Shown: in pieces, positions 48,666 to 55,056 of the stretch
Numbering within the stretch: the first letter of the stretch is position 1
Layout of the letters: each line of letters begins with the position of its first letter
From: Erysipelotrichaceae bacterium
Lineage (GTDB): Bacteria > Bacillota_I > Bacilli_A > Erysipelotrichales > Erysipelotrichaceae
Direction of reading: 5' to 3'
Assembly (NCBI GenBank): GCA_015058875.1
Contig: SVBN01000012.1
Coordinates: forward strand, 1-55,056
Length of the DNA: 55,056 nucleotides
Made by a program: the position numbers and the translations under genes
The notes under the pieces: generated by a model
Seen by the model: only the letters and a program-made list of their open reading frames with translations
Databases searched by the model: none
What the model was told of the DNA's origin: nothing

Positions 48666-49973
48666 TCAGATTGCCGATATCAGATTGCCCTCTTCATCAA
48701 ATATCGGTTCAGAGGGTTCATCAAGTGCTTTCAGACCGGGATATTTCCCTGCAAGGACATCCGCATAATATGCTTCCGACAGCATGATCCGGCCGATATG
48801 AAGACTGTTGGCAATACGCACAATGCGCACATTTTCTTCATCGATCCCATTGCATGTGCGGATGCACAGACGGATGGCATCGAGATCATTTGCCGCAACA
48901 AACGGGATCATGGCGGAAGTCAGTACGGTACTGGTAATGCAGTTGGGATACATCTTCTCAGGATCCAGTGCACGGAAGATCTTGTTTGTAATTGTACTTG
49001 CCAGTCCAACGCCCAGTCCGTTTCCGTGCGAAGCTTCCGAAAGGTTCAGGAAACAGGTGCGCTGCACCTTCAGTCCTCCCGATGCATACGGTGTGGAAAA
49101 TGTCCCGGTGATGTTGGGATCCGTACCGGTCCCGCTGTAATTCTTTCCGATCTCATCAACGATCAGAACATCGCTTTCCCCGACAATCAGACGGGGCATA
49201 TTGGCAAAAGCAATCTTAAGCAGTTCTTCTTCACGGGGAATGATCTGTTCCGGCAGAATCGCCTCCAGAAGCATTGTTTCATCATATGCATTTTCAATGC
49301 ACGGGATGGCAAACAGAATCTTTCCGGAATCAATGACAACCTGTGCCATTTCCGGGATGTTTTCCGCAATATGATTCATGCCGTCCTTATGCACGAAAGA
49401 TGCACCCTTCTGCTTGCCGAGACCGACCGTCATCATCTTGCAGGGGCCGCTCTCCACTCTTCCCCGGAAAGCGTTATGAGGCTTGATCCGGCAGGAAACA
49501 ATCACACCATCGGAATCCCAGGCATTCCTGTCCATATATACCGGTTTCCCGTGCGCCGTTGTACCGACCTGTACGGTATCCATGCAGGAGCGGATCTCAC
49601 ATCCCATGGTCTCCTCAGTTATTCCATAGCCGGCAAGGATCTCTTTCTGTCCTTCCGCAGAAGCACCGCCGTGACTTCCCATGGAAGGCACAATAAACGG
49701 CACGGCTCCGCAGGAATAAACAAAATCAACGATTGCCCTGGTTATGATATCCACATTCCGGATACCCCGGCTTCCGGCTGTCACCGCGATCTGCATTCCC
49801 GGCCTGATCCTGCCGCAGAACTGCGGCTGGGACAGCTGTTTTCTGACTGCATCAGGGATGTCCTGCGGATCAATCTTTTTCCGCGGAAACATCTGCTCCG
49901 CATGAAACATTGCAGGAATTCTGACGTCTTTCAGCAAACCTGAAACAATACCGTTATTCACGACTTCTTTCAT
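48666..49973 (-). CDS. LarA-like nickel-dependent racemase/epimerase homologue
   Basis: A 435-aa cytoplasmic protein of the lactate racemase (LarA, DUF2088) superfamily, enzymes that use the nickel-pincer nucleotide to invert the alpha-carbon of 2-hydroxy acids. Landmark residues are His101 (PSMGSHGGASAEGQ), His166 (RIKPHNAF), Lys179 (SGPCKMMTVGLG) and His195 (ASFVHKDG). The Lys-to-His distance of 16 equals that of Lys184/His200 in the lactobacillar enzyme. The GSHGG-A-AEGQ form marks a LarA-homologue subgroup distinct from true lactate racemase, so a sugar acid is a likelier substrate. The cofactor genes larB, larC and larE are not in the window. AAGGAG precedes the ATG; a structured leader lies upstream. 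Confidence 0.83.
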   Translation of the reverse strand: MKEVVNNGIVSGLLKDVRIPAMFHAEQMFPRKKIDPQDIPDAVRKQLSQPQFCGRIRPGMQIAVTAGSRGIRNVDIITRAIVDFVYSCGAVPFIVPSMGSHGGASAEGQKEILAGYGITEETMGCEIRSCMDTVQVGTTAHGKPVYMDRNAWDSDGVIVSCRIKPHNAFRGRVESGPCKMMTVGLGKQKGASFVHKDGMNHIAENIPEMAQVVIDSGKILFAIPCIENAYDETMLLEAILPEQIIPREEELLKIAFANMPRLIVGESDVLIVDEIGKNYSGTGTDPNITGTFSTPYASGGLKVQRTCFLNLSEASHGNGLGVGLASTITNKIFRALDPEKMYPNCITSTVLTSAMIPFVAANDLDAIRLCIRTCNGIDEENVRIVRIANSLHIGRIMLSEAYYADVLAGKYPGLKALDEPSEPIFDEEGNLISAI

Positions 49974-50009
49974 GATACGATCTCTCCTTCGTATAATTTA
50001 CCTGCCCCA

Positions 50010-50048
50010 AGAAAAACCGGCCTGCATCTGAAGTACAGATCCGGCCGG
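50010..50048 (-). terminator. Terminator or attenuator just before the LarA-like gene
   Basis: Stem CCGGCC / GGCCGG (50017-50022 with 50043-50048) plus an inner ATCTG / CAGAT pairing, then TTTTTC on the minus strand, only about 37 bases before the ATG. Confidence 0.65.
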
Positions 50049-50218
50049 ATTTTCGCAACAAAGGGGATAATTCCCGGAAAGCTGCTCGTTTCTTTCCGGA
50101 TGGTAATGGATCTTTCGCTCCACACCCGTAATATATACGGTACAGAAGATACGGTACATATTCCGAACAGCCAAAAAACAGCAGTTTCATCCTTTAACAT
50201 AAAGCTGTGTCAAATACC

Positions 50219-50254
50219 GAAACAAATCATTTCAGCCTGGTGAAATATATTTCA
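50219..50254 (-). promoter_or_regulatory. Two operator-like elements before the LarA-like gene
   Basis: GAAACAAATCATTTCA (50219-50234) is identical to a stretch before garR. It is followed by the perfect 14-bp palindrome TGAAATATATTTCA (50241-50254). On minus, TTGTGA with 17-bp spacing to TGAAAT overlaps them and may be the promoter. Confidence 0.6.
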
Positions 50255-50265
50255 CAATCTTTCAG

Positions 50266-50307
50266 GAAAGAAACGGAATCCTCCCATATTCTGCAGGAAG
50301 GATTCCG
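50266..50307 (-). terminator. Terminator after the UxuA-like gene
   Basis: A perfect 9-bp stem CGGAATCCT / AGGATTCCG (50274-50282 with 50299-50307), then TTTCTTTC on the minus strand. Confidence 0.72.
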
Positions 50308-50327
50308 ATTTCCGAAGGTTTTTTTAA

Positions 50328-51305
50328 TCAGCGCTCACGCAGTCCGAGTTCGATTTCCGCTGCTCTCTCCAGGCCTTTCATATGACCTGTCGGATAGGCA
50401 AACGCACCGAGCATGCCGCCGAATGATTCATATCCTTTAAATGCATGATCCACTGAGATCGGTCCCTTGTAGCCGCTTCTCACCAGTGCCTTCATGATCT
50501 CATACATATTGGCATATCCGTCTTCATCCAGCGTTTCCTCGAAATAGGGAACAGTTCCGCTGACGTTGCGGAAGTGCACGCTGACCACTTTATCCGCCGC
50601 AACAAATTCTTCGATGTCTTTAACCACATCACCGAACTGTTCACCACCTTCCAGCCAGCAGCCGATGCATAGCTTAACTCCGACACAATTCCATTTATCC
50701 AGGGCAAAAGCTCTTCTGTAATCATCAGAACGGTAGATCAGACTTCCGACACCGCACACATATTCCACCGGCGGATCATTCGGATGAAGAGCCATACGGA
50801 CGCCGCATTTCTGCATTGTCGGTCCGACGCCTTCCAGGAAGTATTCGAAATTCTTCCAGACCTCTTCCACGGTATACACACGGTCATTTTTGATTTCATC
50901 GATACTGCCGTCCGCCGCATCAAAATACGCGGATACACCGCCCCGGGTCTGCGGTCTGACTGCTCTTCCGGAGCGGTGAATCCCGTTCGGCTGCCAGGCT
51001 ACCGAAACCGTATGATATCCTGCATCAGCGGCTACTTTGACGAACTCATTGAACTTGCGGATTTCCTCATCTTTTCCATCCAGTCCCAGATCAATAATCT
51101 TATTCTTCTGCAGTGCATTGCAGGAAAGCAGAACCGGAGTGATTCCGTACTGTGCAAACCGCTCACGGATTTCATTCAGATGATCCACATCAATCTCATC
51201 TTCCTTAATGTTCAGTTCCACATGTTCCACACCCATTTCCCGGATGAATGCAAGATCTTCATCCTTCATGCGGGACATGACGGGAACTGTTGTCTGCATT
51301 GACAT
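50328..51305 (-). CDS. Mannonate dehydratase-like TIM-barrel enzyme (UxuA family)
   Basis: A 325-aa cytoplasmic protein with the pattern of D-mannonate dehydratase, which makes 2-keto-3-deoxygluconate. Visible segments are DLGLDGKDEEIRKF near residues 71-84, RPQTRGGVSAYFDA, VRMALHPNDPPV (HPDDPP in classic UxuA, so Asp to Asn here), GVKLCIGCWLEGG and VVSVHFRNVSG. It is shorter than typical UxuA (about 350-390), mainly at the N-terminus. The Asp-to-Asn change and shortness suggest a related but different sugar acid. It follows the TIM-barrel isomerase by 30 bases. Ribosome site AAAGGA. Confidence 0.8.
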   Translation of the reverse strand: MSMQTTVPVMSRMKDEDLAFIREMGVEHVELNIKEDEIDVDHLNEIRERFAQYGITPVLLSCNALQKNKIIDLGLDGKDEEIRKFNEFVKVAADAGYHTVSVAWQPNGIHRSGRAVRPQTRGGVSAYFDAADGSIDEIKNDRVYTVEEVWKNFEYFLEGVGPTMQKCGVRMALHPNDPPVEYVCGVGSLIYRSDDYRRAFALDKWNCVGVKLCIGCWLEGGEQFGDVVKDIEEFVAADKVVSVHFRNVSGTVPYFEETLDEDGYANMYEIMKALVRSGYKGPISVDHAFKGYESFGGMLGAFAYPTGHMKGLERAAEIELGLRER

Positions 51306-51335
51306 ATCTGTTTTTCCTTTCCGTATCAGAGATAC

Positions 51336-52163
51336 TCAGACAAGCTTATTATAGTTGTCCAGCGCAAGCTTCATGACCTGATAGCCGTCCAGGCCTTCCA
51401 TCTTGGCTGCTTCCATGATGAAGTATCTTGTGCCTGTTTCTTCCGCTGCTGTCTTGACTGCCTGGGCATTGATATTGCCGAGTCCGAGCGGTACACGCTG
51501 GATCATATCCAGTGTGAATCTCGGATCTTCTTTTACAGCGATCGCAATATCGGAATAGTGGATCAGGTCAACTCTTCCGGCAGCTGTCTTCAGGAAATCG
51601 ATCGGTGAAAGACCGGACATCTGAACGCCGAAGATATCCATTTCATAATGAAGCTCAGGGCATTCTTCAACAGACCACTGCCATACAGTCTTGCCGTCGA
51701 TCTGATGGAACTCACTTTCGTGATTATGTGCGCACAGCGTGATGCCTTCCTCAGCAAGGCGTTTTGCGAATTCTGACGTGAGTCTGAAGTATTCACGCAT
51801 TTCTTCGACATCATCATGGAACATTTCAACCGGCTGACCGGCAAAGCGGAGCGTCGTGCAGTTAAGGCGTTTGGCAACTTCAACAGTCCCTTCAAAATCA
51901 TTCAGCAGGCTGAGCTGACGATGTCCGGGAAAGAAGGACTTGCGCTGTACCTTTCCCGTATATTCACAGCTCAGTGCGCACACTTCAAGACCGAAGTCCC
52001 TGCATGCTCTTTCAATCTGATCGATTGTTTCATCATCCAGATTCAGATGCCCGGAGATCTCAATTGCCTCATATCCGATTTCCTTCACTTTTCTGAGTGC
52101 TTCATAAGCACCGATTTTTTCAATATCTTCTTCAATGACCATTGTCTGTAATGCAGGTTTCAT
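51336..52163 (-). CDS. Sugar phosphate isomerase/epimerase family TIM-barrel protein
   Basis: A 275-aa cytoplasmic protein of the AP-endonuclease-2-like sugar isomerase family (xylose-isomerase-like TIM barrel). Metal-site segments are VKEIGYEAIEISGH near residues 26-39, TLRFAGQP, TLCAHNHESEFHQIDG near 142-157, HYEMDIFGVQMSG and VDLIHYSDIAI. The C-terminal RYFIMEAAKMEG gives the last Glu ligand. Family members interconvert keto- and aldo-sugars, epimerise inosose, or dehydrate. It leads the unit with the UxuA-like gene. GAAGGA lies at somewhat long spacing from the ATG, within the end of a small upstream frame. Confidence 0.83.
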   Translation of the reverse strand: MKPALQTMVIEEDIEKIGAYEALRKVKEIGYEAIEISGHLNLDDETIDQIERACRDFGLEVCALSCEYTGKVQRKSFFPGHRQLSLLNDFEGTVEVAKRLNCTTLRFAGQPVEMFHDDVEEMREYFRLTSEFAKRLAEEGITLCAHNHESEFHQIDGKTVWQWSVEECPELHYEMDIFGVQMSGLSPIDFLKTAAGRVDLIHYSDIAIAVKEDPRFTLDMIQRVPLGLGNINAQAVKTAAEETGTRYFIMEAAKMEGLDGYQVMKLALDNYNKLV

Positions 52164-52168
52164 ACGTT

Positions 52169-52465
52169 TCAGTTTCCTTCTATTATATTTTTTATTACTG
52201 TCCGGAAGAATGCATGCAGTGCATCCCGTTCCGGGAGCGGATTTCGTTTCAGCTGTGTTTCCGACGGAATAAATCCGGAGCGGACCTTTTCCGTATAGAA
52301 GCGGTTATTCAGATAAATACATACGCCCTGATTGTCTGTTTTCACTGCTCCCAGGGCGGGAACTTGCCTGATCAGATTTACATTGTAAACATTACCCTGC
52401 AGGCATTCAATTTTGCCGCTCCGGAATTCAGATCTTTTTATTCTATACTTTTTATCATCTTTCAA
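52169..52465 (-). CDS. Uncertain 98-aa frame, possibly a gene remnant
   Basis: I do not recognise this frame. It starts at a TTG (52465), two codons after an in-frame stop, without a clear ribosome site, and ends five bases before the ATG of the isomerase, carrying that gene's GAAGGA in its last codons. The sequence is basic (KYRIKRSEF, TQLKRNPLPERD) with one strand-like VCIYLNNRF. It could be a small co-transcribed protein, a 5'-truncated remnant, or chance. The remaining space to 52707 holds only an operator-like element and a terminator. Confidence 0.3.
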   Translation of the reverse strand: MKDDKKYRIKRSEFRSGKIECLQGNVYNVNLIRQVPALGAVKTDNQGVCIYLNNRFYTEKVRSGFIPSETQLKRNPLPERDALHAFFRTVIKNIIEGN

Positions 52466-52477
52466 TATTTAGAACGA

Positions 52478-52497
52478 TGAATTTCAAATCTATTTCA
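52478..52497 (-). promoter_or_regulatory. TGAA...TTTCA element before the isomerase unit
   Basis: TGAATTTCAAATCTATTTCA. Its CAAATC-T-ATTTCA core matches CAAATCATTTCA before garR and the LarA-like gene with one inserted base. Confidence 0.4.
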
Positions 52498-52654
52498 TAT
52501 CGAAACGTTTTATCCGGCTTTCTCGCTACCGTCATACTATATTATGAACTCCGAATCCTGTCAGGCGTATTATGATGTTCGAAAAGTGCTGTTTATGTCT
52601 TTCTGCAGGAATATGACAAAGAGCAGCATTTCAGCATTGCATTCATATCCGCAG

Positions 52655-52684
52655 TCAGAAAAGGAACTGCGAACAGTTCCCCTT
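52655..52684 (-). terminator. Terminator after hydrolase copy B
   Basis: The stem GGAACTG / CAGTTCC (52663-52669 with 52674-52680) closed on minus by a stable TTCG tetraloop and followed by TTTTC. Confidence 0.75.
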
Positions 52685-52707
52685 CCGATTTCTGTCAGTT
52701 CAGAGCA

Positions 52708-53625
52708 TCAGAGATGTTCTTTCAGCCAGCCGAGAATGATATCCCCTGTTTCTTTCTGAAAGAACTCAGGTGTTCCGTGACCTGCATGTTCGATCAGCAC
52801 CAGATCCGCAGGAATTCCCTTTTCAGTCAGTGCATCATAGTATTTCTCACTCATCTGATAAGGGACCAGATTATCTTCCAGCCCGTGCAGGATCAGATGA
52901 TCCGCACATCTTTCCGTAATATTCCTGTACGGCGAGAATTCAGCAGCACGTTCCAGCACATCCGACCGGTCTCCTCCGAGTACAGCTCCTTCATGAGTTT
53001 CCTCAAACCTCGACCATCTCTGCAGTGTACCGAGACGTTCCTGTTCCAGATGTTCTTCAGCCATAGAGACAAGATCGACCGGACCGAACATATCAATGAC
53101 AGCTTTGACGTCGGAAGAATAGTCACTGTATTCATCTGAGACATATCTGCCCATATTTGTTCCGACCAGGGAGGCAAGCTGTCCGCCGGCCGATCTGCCC
53201 ATAACAGCAATTCTTTCAGGATCGATCCCGAACTTTACCGCATTAGCCTTCAGAAACCTGACAGCAGTCAGCGCATCGATCAGCTGACCAGGAAAATGTC
53301 CCTGTGCGGAACTGCGGTAATAAGCACATGCCAGAACATATCCATTGCGGGCAATGTACATCAGATCTGCCAGCTGCATATTCTTGTCTGCGCCTCTCCA
53401 TCCGCCGCCGTTGAACCAGATCACACAGGGAAGCTTTGAGCCTTCCATTCCTTCCGGAACTTTTCTGTCTCTCAGTGCCATCATCTCACTGTTCCCGAAT
53501 GAAGCAGTTACCGACATCTTCAGATCCAGCGGGTTTCCTTTCGTATCCGTTACATGTGAGTAGACAATGTTGTCAATTACCGTAATGACTTTTTCGTTTC
53601 TTCCGGGATCGATCGTATATTTCAT
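52708..53625 (-). CDS. Alpha/beta hydrolase (BD-FAE/carboxylesterase-like), copy B
   Basis: A 305-aa cytoplasmic esterase-like enzyme, paralogous along its whole length to the gene at 40935-41861. The oxyanion loop is NGGGW (NGSGW in the other copy), the nucleophile motif GRSAGG, the acid region HGLEDNLVP and the His in EHAGHGTPEFF. Two such copies, one in each arm of the island, suggest either two ester or lactone substrates or duplication with specialisation. It follows the larger hydrolase by 15 bases with a weak ribosome site (AAAGAG), so it is probably co-transcribed. Confidence 0.85.
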   Translation of the reverse strand: MKYTIDPGRNEKVITVIDNIVYSHVTDTKGNPLDLKMSVTASFGNSEMMALRDRKVPEGMEGSKLPCVIWFNGGGWRGADKNMQLADLMYIARNGYVLACAYYRSSAQGHFPGQLIDALTAVRFLKANAVKFGIDPERIAVMGRSAGGQLASLVGTNMGRYVSDEYSDYSSDVKAVIDMFGPVDLVSMAEEHLEQERLGTLQRWSRFEETHEGAVLGGDRSDVLERAAEFSPYRNITERCADHLILHGLEDNLVPYQMSEKYYDALTEKGIPADLVLIEHAGHGTPEFFQKETGDIILGWLKEHL

Positions 53626-53640
53626 AGTGTTTTCTCTTTC

Positions 53641-55056
53641 TTAATGTGTTCTGTCGACTGTGACTCTCTGCATCCTTAAGCCCGGATCGTCAAACACAGC
53701 CATGTTCTTATCTGCATAATGTGTAAAGCTGAACGGCATACCAGAGGTTTCTTCAACCCTGATGTATTTACGGTCTGTTTCCGTTTCAATACCATATCTT
53801 TCCTTCAGATATCTGCATGAGATCTTCAAGCCATCCTCTTCTGCAATCACCGGTGCATAGTCCAGTTTTACATCAACCGAGTCCTCAACAACAGTCTTTT
53901 CACCCGGTACTGCAACAGTCTTCTTCGGGAAGGCGTGTCTTACAAGCACTTCATCCAGGAAGTCGGCGATCGCATGAGCGGATACGGGTTTACTGCCGTA
54001 ACTGCCGTTGGTATTGGAGATCATGAAGCATTCCACACCATATTTCGCGCATTTCTCAAATGTACGGAAATTCTGGTTGTACGGGATGTCTACCCTGGTC
54101 ATGCCAAGGCCGCCGTACAGCATTGCCGGTGCAGCATCAGGACCGATGTGATTCACAGGACTTGCAAACCTTGCCTTTTCCAGCATTTCATCCAGATAAA
54201 GATCTGTTCCTTCACGGCCGGATTCCATATATTCGCGCAGCACTTTCATGCCTTTTCCTTTGCCGGTGAAGCCGATGACGTGGCTCAGAGGTGCGTTTGG
54301 TCCATCGGAATTCCGTTCCTTCTGCAGGCGTACTTCTTCCGGAGCATCTTTGTATTCATCTGCCAGATCTTTTCCCATATACAGACAGTCTGTCCAGCCG
54401 TAGCCGACTACCATTGCCTGGACTCTGCTGGAGTATTCGAGATTTCCCCCGACATCACCTTCCAGTTCTCTTTCGCCTCCGGTAATACCAAGAAGAAGAG
54501 CAGAGTTGCCGCCAAGAGACTGTCCGTATGATGCAATGCGGTCAGGGCTGATACCGAACCGTTCGGCATTGGCACGGATATAACGTACATTTCCCTTCAG
54601 GTCATACAGATAATCCGGGAAATAGTTTCCGGGATAGGAACGGAGATCAACACCGATCAGTGTATATCCCCGGCTGATCAGATCAGCCTGCTGGGGACGC
54701 AGCCTGCCGGGTGTTCCGCTGTAGCCGTGGATAAATACGATCGCAGGTTCTGCTTCGCTGTTTTCCCCGTTTTTGAACACATCGACATACAATGTTTTCA
54801 CATCCGGTACATAAAGGGCACCGGGAATATTACCGACAGGAACTTCAGCCACGATCTGTCTGCGGAATGCCGGAAACGGAGCAATGGCCTTCTGTTTTCC
54901 TTCATAATGCTGGAGAATACCGTCACAGACCGGTGTCCCTTCATGAATGAAGCGGAAACCTGCACTGAATACGGCTGCGCCGTCTTCGATCTTCCATGTC
55001 AGCTGATCTGACGGGAATTTCTTCCAGATACCGTCGAAGTACAGATAAGTGCTGTT
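53641..55056 (-). CDS. Large alpha/beta hydrolase, 5' end outside the window
   Basis: The frame is open from 53641 to the right edge, so the N-terminus is missing; 471 residues are visible. The first 70 visible residues are strand-rich (TYLYFDGIWKKFP, AVFSAGFRFIHEG) and could be a small N-terminal domain. Then follows an alpha/beta-hydrolase core: VFIHGYSGTPGRL as oxyanion loop, SYGQSLGGNSALLLG as nucleophile elbow, and a C-terminal region with KPVSAHAIADFLDE that probably carries the His. An additional 80-residue tail (from about VAVPGEKTVVED) ends the protein. No family is assigned with confidence; a prolyl-oligopeptidase-like or acetyl-xylan-esterase-like role is possible. The visible GTG at 54852 is not taken as the start. 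Confidence 0.75.
   Translation of the reverse strand, partial: NSTYLYFDGIWKKFPSDQLTWKIEDGAAVFSAGFRFIHEGTPVCDGILQHYEGKQKAIAPFPAFRRQIVAEVPVGNIPGALYVPDVKTLYVDVFKNGENSEAEPAIVFIHGYSGTPGRLRPQQADLISRGYTLIGVDLRSYPGNYFPDYLYDLKGNVRYIRANAERFGISPDRIASYGQSLGGNSALLLGITGGERELEGDVGGNLEYSSRVQAMVVGYGWTDCLYMGKDLADEYKDAPEEVRLQKERNSDGPNAPLSHVIGFTGKGKGMKVLREYMESGREGTDLYLDEMLEKARFASPVNHIGPDAAPAMLYGGLGMTRVDIPYNQNFRTFEKCAKYGVECFMISNTNGSYGSKPVSAHAIADFLDEVLVRHAFPKKTVAVPGEKTVVEDSVDVKLDYAPVIAEEDGLKISCRYLKERYGIETETDRKYIRVEETSGMPFSFTHYADKNMAVFDDPGLRMQRVTVDRTH

Larger units (their letters stand above)
49974..50265 (-). promoter_or_regulatory. Structured leader region of the LarA-like gene
   Basis: No convincing gene. From the gene outward: ribosome site (49984-49990), a terminator hairpin (50010-50048), a second hairpin CCGGAAAG / CTTTCCGG (50074-50081 with 50092-50099), and a 10-bp direct repeat ATACGGTACA (50135-50144 and 50149-50158). 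Next come a TTGACA (50207-50212) without a good -10, and the operator elements at 50219-50254. A 78-codon frame (49954-50190) starting after AAAGG crosses the hairpins and ends inside the LarA-like gene; I do not call it a gene. Confidence 0.5.

Noticed and set aside
49954..50190. 78-codon frame in the leader of the LarA-like gene
   Set aside because: It has an AAAGG before its ATG but runs through the terminator hairpin and into the next gene, and shows no protein-like pattern. Kept only as a possible leader peptide.
49974..50265. T-box or another known riboswitch class before the LarA-like gene
   Set aside because: No T-box core, no lysine, SAM, TPP or glycine riboswitch pattern was recognised by eye.
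52544..52759. Small plus-strand frame beside hydrolase copy B
   Set aside because: No ribosome site and it overlaps the terminator and the 3' end of the real gene.
1..55056. tRNA, rRNA, phage attachment sites or insertion sequences
   Set aside because: I looked for T-loop consensus, rRNA motifs, transposase signatures and long terminal repeats and saw none. The only mobile-type sequence is the Rpn fragment at the left edge.

Overview
The window looks like a piece of a Bacillota chromosome of about 50% GC, most likely Erysipelotrichaceae (class Erysipelotrichia). This placement is inferred. It rests on the RNA polymerase delta subunit gene (rpoE) behind argS and ywiB, the dtd-folD-DUF951-ychF block, the XRE/cupin-potABCD block, strong GGAGG ribosome sites and Gram-positive wall enzymes. 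I see no rRNA, tRNA, CRISPR array or insertion sequence. Both ends cut genes: an Rpn-type nuclease on the left and a large alpha/beta hydrolase on the right.

Left third (1-20 kb), mostly housekeeping on the minus strand. SIS protein and EIIA (phosphosugar/PTS); ywiB-argS-rpoE; MATE-ispF-HD phosphohydrolase; cca on plus; M20 peptidase with a GNAT; DarA (cyclic-di-AMP receptor); dtd-folD-DUF951-ychF; a secreted CAP-domain protein on plus; then a tightly overlapping six-gene MoxR / DUF58 / VWA / VWA / TPR operon at the membrane.

Middle (20-40.8 kb), mixed single genes and small operons. These are a 4-TM holin-like protein, a ROK kinase, a D,D-carboxypeptidase, a Pro/Glu/His-rich small protein, a P1B-type Zn/Cd ATPase with four metal-binding domains and His-rich linkers behind a palindromic operator, a 43-aa coiled-coil protein, a PHP phosphatase, ogt, a second MATE pump, and an M48 protease with two zinc ribbons. 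There follow a sortase-like lipoprotein lacking its catalytic His next to a ceramidase-like enzyme and a cytidylate-kinase-like protein, a PF00756 esterase, a polyamine importer whose PotA carries a duplicated inserted module, and a PIN/Phd toxin-antitoxin pair.

Right quarter (40.9-55 kb), an accessory sugar-acid island. One arm carries an SLC13 anion transporter, an enolase-superfamily dehydratase and an esterase, divergent from two tandem LysR regulators. The other arm carries a DapA-family aldolase, a GarR-type tartronate-semialdehyde reductase, a LarA-like nickel racemase/epimerase, a UxuA-like dehydratase, a TIM-barrel isomerase and two more hydrolases. My reading is: release of the acid from an ester or lactone, uptake as an anion, epimerisation, dehydration to a keto-deoxy acid, aldol cleavage to pyruvate plus a C3 semialdehyde, and reduction to glycerate. 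The substrate is unknown; an aldarate or aldonate is the best guess. Related TGAAAT/ATTTCA elements sit before several of these genes, and the LarA-like gene has a hairpin-rich leader ending in a terminator. This island is my best candidate for an undescribed system.

A second theme is translation starts. At least four genes (dtd, the CAP protein, the holin-like protein and the D,D-carboxypeptidase) have a -10 box only 6-7 bases before the ATG and no ribosome site, as expected of leaderless mRNAs.
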